Below the pieces are notes generated by a model. The model saw only the letters and a program-made list of their open reading frames with translations, was not told the origin of the DNA and ran no database searches. A DNA stretch of 15,019 nt from CBFCZU01 sp965602635. GTDB taxonomy: Bacteria > Planctomycetota > Phycisphaerae > SM23-33. The DNA lies in NCBI GenBank assembly GCA_965602635.1, contig CBFCZU010000092.1:1-15019 (forward strand). The letters run 5' to 3'. A program made the position numbers and the translations under genes. This document shows, one piece after another, positions 1 to 5,714 of the stretch (position 1 is the first letter of the stretch; each line of letters begins with the position of its first letter).

Positions 1-712
1 CCGCGCGGTTGCCGCGGAGCGAGCCGACAATGGCGCCGTCAGGGCTGATGAACACGCTCGGCCAACGGCTGTAATAGCCCGAGGAGTTGTTGGCGCTGAT
101 CCAGAAGTAGTTGATGCCCGCGTGTGCCTGGACGGTCTGGCGCATGATCTTGCCGTGGATTCCCGGCCCGTCCATGTAGCCGTTGTGGAACGACTGGAAG
201 ATAGCCTGCACGCCGAGCTTATTCAGCTCACGGTACAGCTCGGGGAAGCGCAGGTCGTAGCAGATCAGCAGCGAGCATTTCACGCCGTTGAGGCTGAAGG
301 TCACGAAGTGGTCTCCGGGCGTGTAGGCCCTCAGGTCGCCGCCGGTGCAGAAGCGCTTGTCGTACCGGTCGCGGACCCTGCCGTCGGGCCCGATCAGGTA
401 GAGGCAGTTGGTCGGCTTGTGTGGCGGCGTGAGCCGGTGGGCGCTTCCCAGGACGACCCACAGCTTCAGCCGCCTGGCCTCGGCGCAGATCGACCCGGTC
501 GCCTCGCGCAAGGCGGCCCAGGCGGCATCGTCGGGGGGCGGCGCGTCCTCACGGGCCAGGTAGCCGGTCAAGGCCGCTTCGTGAATGTGAACCAGCTCGG
601 CCCGCCGGGCCTTGGTCTTGGCCATGTACCGCAGGATGACGGCCGCGTTGCGCCGCACGTTGAACGTCTCGGCGAACTGGCAGCTCGCCACGCGAATCTT
701 GCCTGTGCTCAT
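1..712 (-). CDS. Carbon-nitrogen hydrolase (nitrilase superfamily), 3' end cut by window edge
   Basis: Reading leftward from an ATG at 712, 237 residues are visible before the sequence runs out. The nitrilase-superfamily triad is present: Glu45 (in HIHEAALTGY), Lys119 (in YDKRFCTGGD) and Cys151 (in LLICYDLRFPEL). The family cleaves non-peptide C-N bonds of amides, nitriles or carbamoyl compounds through a cysteine thioester, normally in the cytoplasm, and no signal peptide is seen. Usual length is 250-300 residues, so only about 20-50 are missing. The start is well supported: GGGAG lies 5 bases upstream inside the end of the aroDE-like gene, and the two genes share one base in a TGATG junction, which suggests translational coupling. 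The late part (HNGYMDGPGIHGKIMRQ to NNSSGYYSRWPS) is typical of amidase-like members. The substrate cannot be told from sequence. The family call is firm. Confidence 0.92.
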   Translation of the reverse strand, partial: MSTGKIRVASCQFAETFNVRRNAAVILRYMAKTKARRAELVHIHEAALTGYLAREDAPPPDDAAWAALREATGSICAEARRLKLWVVLGSAHRLTPPHKPTNCLYLIGPDGRVRDRYDKRFCTGGDLRAYTPGDHFVTFSLNGVKCSLLICYDLRFPELYRELNKLGVQAIFQSFHNGYMDGPGIHGKIMRQTVQAHAGINYFWISANNSSGYYSRWPSVFISPDGAIVGSLRGNRA

Positions 713-2247
713 CACGTCTCCCTCGAGAGTTGTTCCACGACGATGCTGCGCATCAGTTGCCGCGGGGCGGGCTGGCCGGTCCAGATTCCGAACTGCTCGA
801 CCGCCTGGTTGACGAACATGTCCACGCCGCTGACGGTGGTGCAGCCGGCGGCCCCGGCCTCGCGCAGCAGGCGGGTCTCGATCGGGTTATAGACCGTGTC
901 GAAGACGACGGCCGCGCCGGCCAGTGCCTCGGGCGGGACCGGCGTCTCGTCCGCCTTCGGATGCATGCCGACCGACGTGCAGTTGATGACGATCTCGGCG
1001 GCCAGTTCGCCGACGGCCTCCAGCGGGCGGGCCCGGGCGCCGAACTCGCCGGCCAGCGCCTCGGCACGGGGGAAAGTGCGGTTGTAGATCGTCACCTCCG
1101 CCCCATACTGCGCGAGGGCGGCGACGATGGCCCTGGAGGCGCCGCCGGCGCCGATCACCGCCACCGCCCGCCCGGCGAGGCCCTCGCGGGCGATTCCCAT
1201 GCCCGCCGCCAGTGCGTCGATGGCCGCGGCGTAGTCCGTGTTCCACCCGCGCGGCGAGCCGTCGCCGCCGAACAGGACCGTGTTGATCGCGCCTATCCGC
1301 CGGGAAAGCTCATCAACGTTCTCGCCGCCGACGCGGACCAGGGCGTTCTGCTTGTGCGGGATCGTCACGCTCAGCCCGCGGAAGTCCAGCCAGGCCGCGC
1401 CCGCCAGGGCGTCGAAGAGCCGGTTGAAACTCTCCGGGCCCGGCTCTGTCAGCATGGGCACGTACACGGCGTCGATGCCGGCCTCGGCGAAGGCGGCGTT
1501 GTGAATGGCCGGGCTCATCGAGTGGGCGACCGGGCAGCCGACCACGCCGTGAACCGCCGTCGCCGCCCCGATAGAGTGCCAGCGGTAGAGGCACTTCATC
1601 TCCGCCACGGTCAATTGCCCGGGCGCGGACTCGGCCCCTTCTTCGAGCGATGCGAAGGTGCCGAAGGCGCCGAACTTCCGCGCCAGGACGCGGCTGGCCA
1701 GGCCGCCCTCGCCCATCGCCAGGACGATCATCGGCCGCCCGGCCGAGCGCAGAATGTCCAGCGCGGCCAGGGCGTCGTCGGGCCCCGCGGCGGCGAAGGC
1801 GATCTTGCCCACGGCCGCGTCCGACTCGGCTAAGCGCCGGACGATAGCCTCCAGGTTGCCCGGCCGGGCGCTGAAGTCGTGGTGGCTGAGGATGGTCCGC
1901 GCGCGCGGCAGGCGGGCGGGGTCGCAGTCGTCCTCGACGTCCACGTAGTCGGCTTTCAGCTCAGCGGCCGCCGAGAGGATGCCCAGGCGGTCGGTCTCGC
2001 TCCCCTCGAAGCGCCCGCCCTGGCGCGTTGGTCGGCAGGTGGCGATCACGGGCAGCGGGCGGCCCTCAAGCAGCAGCCGCAGCGCCGCGCGGTCGGGGCG
2101 TTGGAGGTAGTCAAGGCGGCACTCGACCATGTCGGCGCCAGCCTGGGTCGCGGCGTCCATGCCCGCCCGCATGGCCTCGGGCGTCGGCTGCGTCAGCGGC
2201 ACGATCAGCGCCGTGTTGGCCGGTGCGTCCGTCATGGGGCCCATCAT
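712..2247 (-). CDS. aroDE: Bifunctional 3-dehydroquinate dehydratase (type I) / shikimate dehydrogenase
   Basis: A 511-residue fusion catalysing two consecutive shikimate-pathway steps: 3-dehydroquinate to 3-dehydroshikimate, then NADPH-dependent reduction to shikimate. Residues 12-222 are type I dehydroquinase: VECRLDYL (Glu42, Arg44), SHHDF (catalytic His123), GKIAFA (Schiff-base Lys148), Arg186 in ASR, and APGQ ending at Gln211. Residues 232-505 are shikimate dehydrogenase: HSMSP (Ser243, Ser245), SVTIPHK (catalytic Lys299), GWNTDY (Asp338), the nucleotide-binding GAGGAS at 366-371, NRT at 389-391 (NADP type), NCTSVGM at 422-428 and SGVDMFVNQA. No key residue is missing. The same fusion order occurs in plants, chlamydiae and planctomycetes. 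The start is uncertain. ATGs at 2247, 2244 and 2235 are in frame and none has a clear Shine-Dalgarno sequence. The one at 2235 (MTDAPANT) fits the family's N-terminus and a possible leaderless transcript. The gene ends in TGATG, overlapping the hydrolase gene. Confidence 0.96.
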   Translation of the reverse strand: MMGPMTDAPANTALIVPLTQPTPEAMRAGMDAATQAGADMVECRLDYLQRPDRAALRLLLEGRPLPVIATCRPTRQGGRFEGSETDRLGILSAAAELKADYVDVEDDCDPARLPRARTILSHHDFSARPGNLEAIVRRLAESDAAVGKIAFAAAGPDDALAALDILRSAGRPMIVLAMGEGGLASRVLARKFGAFGTFASLEEGAESAPGQLTVAEMKCLYRWHSIGAATAVHGVVGCPVAHSMSPAIHNAAFAEAGIDAVYVPMLTEPGPESFNRLFDALAGAAWLDFRGLSVTIPHKQNALVRVGGENVDELSRRIGAINTVLFGGDGSPRGWNTDYAAAIDALAAGMGIAREGLAGRAVAVIGAGGASRAIVAALAQYGAEVTIYNRTFPRAEALAGEFGARARPLEAVGELAAEIVINCTSVGMHPKADETPVPPEALAGAAVVFDTVYNPIETRLLREAGAAGCTTVSGVDMFVNQAVEQFGIWTGQPAPRQLMRSIVVEQLSRET

Positions 2248-2271
2248 AGCAACCGCACGGGGAGCCGAAAA
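2243..2271 (-). promoter_or_regulatory. Candidate promoter for aroDE, leaderless if real
   Basis: On the minus strand a TATGAT hexamer (2248-2243, 5/6 to the sigma-70 -10 consensus) overlaps the first two in-frame ATG codons of aroDE. A weak -35-like TTTTCG sits 17 bases upstream (2271-2266). With usual spacing, transcription would begin at about 2236-2235, exactly at the third in-frame ATG. No other promoter is obvious in the 77-base gap, so read-through from the upstream gene is an alternative. Confidence 0.3.
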
Positions 2272-2278
2272 GGTCCCC
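2259..2278 (-). promoter_or_regulatory. Hairpin between the 315-residue protein gene and aroDE
   Basis: GGGGA and CC (minus strand) pair with GG and TCCCC across a five-base loop TTTTC, giving 7 base pairs with one bulged base. It lies 46 bases after the stop codon of the upstream gene and 11 bases before the first aroDE ATG. No T-run follows it, so it is a poor intrinsic terminator. It could be an attenuator or a leader structure, or simply chance pairing in GC-rich DNA. Confidence 0.3.
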
Positions 2279-2324
2279 GACTCTGCGCCCCCTGAGGAAT
2301 GCCCCCGTTCGAGGCCCGGCGGAC

Positions 2325-3272
2325 CTACCGGCGAGGTAGCTCGTCGAGCGCCTTCGCGGTCGGGATCTTGACGGCCGGCTCCTTCGCCGCCGTCGCCACC
2401 ACGTTCACCGTCTGCAGCGCCGAGATTATGAAGTACGAAGGCGTGGACTCGAAGCTGCTGTTGCCCGTCAGGCTGTACCTGGGGCGAGTCGGATCAATGT
2501 AGTGCTTCTTCACGGGCCCGACCCTCTCGGCAAGCTCACGCAGCGCCTTGTAGTAGATCTTGGCCTGCTCCCGCTTCATCTTGAGGGCGCGGTTCTTGAT
2601 CACCGAAAGCGTGGTGTAGCAGGTGGCCATGCGGTTGGCCTCTTCCTGGACGAGCCGCTCGAGCAGCAGGTCGTCGGCCTCCTTCTCGCCGACCAGGATC
2701 AAGAGGGTCTTGAGCGTCACCTCCAGGGCGTTGACGAGGCGGTTGTGCTTTACCGCCGTCCTCTCAGCCGCGAGCTTCTCCTCGCGGACCTTCTGGAGCT
2801 TCGGCATTTCGTTTGCCAGCCTGTCGGCCGGAAGGTTGGCCGGAGGCACCAGCCGCCTGAGCGTCCCGGAGGGCCAGCGGGGCAACTGCTTGTAGGTGGA
2901 GTGCTGCTTGAGCAGTCGAACCAGGGCCGGCTTGGCCCGCCGTAGCGTCTTGTCGCCGGCCATCTTCAGCGGCTGGGTCAACTGGTAAACGACGTAAGCC
3001 TGCTCCATCGGATTGCCGTGGCGCCCCTGCAAGGCCTTGCTCAGGGCGATGGCCGAGTCGGGCACGTACTGGAGCTTCTTGACCACGTCGCTGACCGCGG
3101 GCGCGTTGCCGCCCCTGCTCTCGGCGAAGGCCTTGGCCTGGGGCTTGAGGGCCTCGACGATCTTGTCGAAGTCTTCGCGGCTCTTGGGTGTCTCGAGGCT
3201 GGGCTTTCGGGCGGTGGGGGCTGCCGCAAACGCTAGGGCCAGGATCGTCGCCGACAGCGCGTATCGTGTCAT
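2325..3272 (-). CDS. Secreted hypothetical protein, mostly helical, 315 residues
   Basis: I do not recognise this family. The start at 3272 is chosen over an in-frame start at 3326 because GGAG lies 8 bases upstream and it places a clean signal peptide at the N-terminus (MTRYALSATILALAFAAA, likely cut near residue 19-21). The longer form would also need a start codon upstream of the predicted promoter. The mature part is Lys/Arg-rich and predicted helical, with a probable coiled-coil stretch at about 154-215 (EMPKLQKVREEKLAAERTAV onward, then LLLERLVQEEANRM) and a second amphipathic helix at 222-251. The C-terminus (PSYFIISALQTVNVVATA, 278-295) is the least charged segment but is too polar and short to be a confident membrane span. 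There is one cysteine (Cys218). It sits 85 bases downstream of the ABC operon with its own -10 box, so it may be expressed independently. No function is assigned. Confidence 0.75.
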   Translation of the reverse strand: MTRYALSATILALAFAAAPTARKPSLETPKSREDFDKIVEALKPQAKAFAESRGGNAPAVSDVVKKLQYVPDSAIALSKALQGRHGNPMEQAYVVYQLTQPLKMAGDKTLRRAKPALVRLLKQHSTYKQLPRWPSGTLRRLVPPANLPADRLANEMPKLQKVREEKLAAERTAVKHNRLVNALEVTLKTLLILVGEKEADDLLLERLVQEEANRMATCYTTLSVIKNRALKMKREQAKIYYKALRELAERVGPVKKHYIDPTRPRYSLTGNSSFESTPSYFIISALQTVNVVATAAKEPAVKIPTAKALDELPRR

Positions 3273-3314
3273 TTCATGGACTCCGAGGATCGGCCCGACG
3301 GCCGAACCTCGACC

Positions 3315-3320
3315 ATTATA
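3315..3320 (-). promoter_or_regulatory. Consensus -10 box for the 315-residue secreted protein gene
   Basis: A perfect TATAAT on the minus strand at 3320-3315 lies in the 85-base gap, in otherwise GC-rich sequence. The predicted start of transcription is near 3308, giving a leader of about 36 bases that contains the GGAG ribosome-binding site before the ATG at 3272. No good -35 match is found at 16-18 bases spacing (the 17-base position reads GCCAGC). It may rely on activation, or the -10 alone may be strong enough. Confidence 0.5.
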
Positions 3321-3357
3321 ACCCACGGGAGGGCGTCGCTGGCCGGCCGTTCGGAGA

Positions 3358-5670
3358 TCAGTCCCCCTTGGGCGTCTGGAAGTCCCTCAGCGACATGGTC
3401 ATCCTGGTCTTGGCCGAGGGGGTCAGCACGAACACGCCGGGCGCCTCGCTGCTGGTGGCGTAATGGCCCCTGGTGGCGACGGGCCCGGTGCGCGAGATCG
3501 CCAGCCGGATCGACTTGCCCGTCTCGGTCTTCACCAGGATGGTCATGGCAGGCTTGTCCAGCCCGTAACGCTTCAGTTCGGGCTTATCGCCGTAATGGAC
3601 GAATCGCTCGGCCTTGATGGCGGCGAGCTGCCCGAGGAACTGCTTGACCTTCTTGGCGTCGATCTTGATGAAGCGGTCCTGGCTGTATCGCCACACGTCG
3701 CCGGCCCTGGAGAACTCCATCGAGACCTTGCCCAGGTCCATTTTCAGGGTCACGGCCTTGGCGGCGTCGATCTCCAGGACCTTGCGGTCGCGCAGCTCCG
3801 CGGCGACCGCTTCATGGAGGCCCTTGTCCAACTCGCCCACGGCCACGGGCTTGGCGGCCTCCTGCCAGACGTAGGACTTGCCCTTGTCCTCGGTCACAAG
3901 CAGCACGGGTGACTTCTTCACCGCGCGGGGCACCGGCTTGGTTGCGGGCTCGGCTGCCGGCGCCGTCGCCGCGGGCCTGGTCGCCGGCGGCGCGGGCATC
4001 GGCTGCTTATACGTCAGCGTCAGCTTGATGGGCCTGGCCTTGGTGAACCGCGCAGGCACGGCATTGCCCAGAGAGGTGATCTTGTCGGCACGGATGGTCT
4101 CAACGGCCTCCAGCAAAGCCTTGACGTTGTCGGCGTCGGTCGCCGTGGCGACCGGGCGGAGAAGCTTGAACTCGCCGTCCGGCTGCTTCTCGATGGTGAA
4201 GGTCCGGATGCCGCGCGTCAGGTCCACCCTGGTAACCTCGGCGTCATCCGGCAGCTCGAAGACCGTCCTCTCCCAGTAGGCCGGCGCCGGGCGCAGCAGC
4301 ACGCCGTAGTCCGACGCCTGCACCACGGCCACGGTCTTGCTGTTGGCCGGTTGGACGAAGCCGACGTGGGCGCTGCTCACCCGCCCCAGCAGCAGCGTTG
4401 TCGTCTGGTCGCTGCCGCGGAAGTGCAGCACGAGCTTGCCCACAGGCGGCGCCAGCTCGTAGTCCGCCAGCGAGATCGGGTTGTCCTCGAACTGGCTGGC
4501 CTCCAGGTCGCGCAGCGTGTTGAGGAGCTTATCGACCGAGCCCTGATCGCATCGGCCCGCGAAGGGCGAGCGCATATGCCAGACGTCATCGACCTTCTCG
4601 AGGGTCGCGGACGTCCCGACCTTCAGGTCCACCTCGATCCGGCTGACCTCCTGCGAGCCCAGCGACAGGACGTGCTTGTCGCGGAGGTCGATTATCTTCG
4701 GCTGGAGGTCCTTGAGCTTGCTCTCGCTCACCTGGAATACCCAGGGCTTGTCGGCGAGCTTCGCGAAGACGGTCTTGCCGGCCTCGGCGGCGGCGCCGAA
4801 GGTGATGGCTATGACGCGGCCTTTCTTGGCCGCGGCGGGCCTGGTCGTCGGTTGCGTGGCGGCGGGTTCAGGCGGGGCGAGCTCGACCGTCACCCGCATG
4901 GCGCCGGCGTGCAGCCCGTAGGCGGCCAGGTCCGTCGGGGCGTCGTCAACGAACTTCTCGGCCCGGATGCCCGAGATGGCGTTCAGCAGCGATGAGACCG
5001 CGCCGGCGTCGGCCGGGGCCGAAACCGGGCTGTCCAGGACCCACTTGTCCTTGATCTTGACGAGCCTGAAATTCCGGTCGCCGCGGACCTCGACGCGGAC
5101 CGCGTTGGCCGTGTCGAAGTCGATCACCCTCGTGTCGCGGTAGTCGCCCACGTCCCTCGCGAGCGTCTCCAGTAGGTTGGCGTCGACCACGTACACGTGC
5201 TCGTCGCCGGCGAGCTGGACGTAGGTATGCTTCGAGCCGGGTGGGTTCCGCCCGACGTTGATGGTGTAGGTGGCCTCCTTGTCGTCGGCGAGGGTGACGA
5301 CGCCCAGCGGCTCGGAGAGGCGGGTCAGGTCGTCCTTGGGGAAGTCCTCGTCGTCGGGAGCGTGCTTGCGTATGAAGGTCAGGCGGGTGAACGTGTCGGC
5401 GGCGTTTTGGGTGCGCCAGCGCGTGGCGGGGGCGTCCACCGGCTCGAGCAGGCGCCACTTATCGGCGCGCTTCTCGAGGACGATCTTTCCGGCCTCGCCC
5501 GTCTGGAGCGTCAGCCGGACGAGCTTGCCCATCTCGGGCAGCAGCGTTTTGGCCGCCTGGTCCTTGTCCTCGCCGTCCTCGCTCGCCAGCCAGTCGCTGC
5601 GCACCAGGACCACCAGGGCCAGGCAGATGATCAGCAGCACCAGCAGGGTTACGGTTGTCTTGACGTTCAT
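3358..5670 (-). CDS. DUF4340-type repeat protein, membrane-anchored, partner of Gld-like ABC system
   Basis: 770 residues from the ATG at 5670. One N-terminal transmembrane segment (residues 5-24, TTVTLLVLLIICLALVVLVR) anchors a large, presumably periplasmic part. It is built from repeated units of the form basic-x-x-K-W-x-L-x-x-P-V ... V-x-x-L-L-x-x-(8)-A-x-K-F ... L-x-x-Y-x-L, which I match to DUF4340. I see five, at about 64-126, 203-253, 357-406, 493-542 and 653-704. Two Ala/Pro/Thr-rich linkers (about 265-282 and 557-585) separate them. DUF4340 genes are commonly found beside gldG-like genes, and this one follows directly. A GTG at 5709 would add 13 residues, but the ATG at 5670 has GGAG 9 bases upstream and gives a clean N-terminus right before the membrane segment, so I prefer it. 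Role: probably a structural or substrate-handling part of the transporter. The biochemical function is unknown. Confidence 0.85.
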   Translation of the reverse strand: MNVKTTVTLLVLLIICLALVVLVRSDWLASEDGEDKDQAAKTLLPEMGKLVRLTLQTGEAGKIVLEKRADKWRLLEPVDAPATRWRTQNAADTFTRLTFIRKHAPDDEDFPKDDLTRLSEPLGVVTLADDKEATYTINVGRNPPGSKHTYVQLAGDEHVYVVDANLLETLARDVGDYRDTRVIDFDTANAVRVEVRGDRNFRLVKIKDKWVLDSPVSAPADAGAVSSLLNAISGIRAEKFVDDAPTDLAAYGLHAGAMRVTVELAPPEPAATQPTTRPAAAKKGRVIAITFGAAAEAGKTVFAKLADKPWVFQVSESKLKDLQPKIIDLRDKHVLSLGSQEVSRIEVDLKVGTSATLEKVDDVWHMRSPFAGRCDQGSVDKLLNTLRDLEASQFEDNPISLADYELAPPVGKLVLHFRGSDQTTTLLLGRVSSAHVGFVQPANSKTVAVVQASDYGVLLRPAPAYWERTVFELPDDAEVTRVDLTRGIRTFTIEKQPDGEFKLLRPVATATDADNVKALLEAVETIRADKITSLGNAVPARFTKARPIKLTLTYKQPMPAPPATRPAATAPAAEPATKPVPRAVKKSPVLLVTEDKGKSYVWQEAAKPVAVGELDKGLHEAVAAELRDRKVLEIDAAKAVTLKMDLGKVSMEFSRAGDVWRYSQDRFIKIDAKKVKQFLGQLAAIKAERFVHYGDKPELKRYGLDKPAMTILVKTETGKSIRLAISRTGPVATRGHYATSSEAPGVFVLTPSAKTRMTMSLRDFQTPKGD

Positions 5671-5705
5671 CTGGTTCTTCTCCGCTTGGGCGGGTCCGGC
5701 GCCCG

Positions 5706-5714
5706 TCACCTCCT
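5706..5714 (-). promoter_or_regulatory. Perfect Shine-Dalgarno sequence built into the gldG stop codon
   Basis: The minus strand reads AGGAGGTGA, a nine-base match to the anti-Shine-Dalgarno sequence. It is formed by the last two arginine codons of the GldG-like protein (AGG AGG) and its TGA stop. It overlaps a GTG (5709) in the DUF4340 frame but is 38 bases from the preferred ATG at 5670. It may hold terminating ribosomes for re-initiation, or support a minor GTG start. Confidence 0.5.

Noticed and set aside
136..147. Defective ATPase signature (LSRGY instead of LSGGQ) in the GldA-like protein, by residue number
   Set aside because: LSxGYRQR is the usual form in Gld/Nat-type ATPases, and Walker A, Walker B and the H-loop are intact.
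730..1833. Plus-strand open frame of 367 codons opposite aroDE
   Set aside because: The opposite strand carries every catalytic motif of both AroD and AroE, and this frame has none.
3273..3326. Longer start (3326) for the secreted 315-residue protein
   Set aside because: It would place 18 charged or polar residues before the signal peptide and begin upstream of the TATAAT box. The ATG at 3272 has GGAG 8 bases upstream.
5671..5709. GTG start at 5709 for the DUF4340 gene
   Set aside because: Its 13 extra residues are polar and precede a clean membrane anchor, and the ATG at 5670 has its own GGAG at good spacing. Kept as a minor possibility because of the AGGAGGTGA site.
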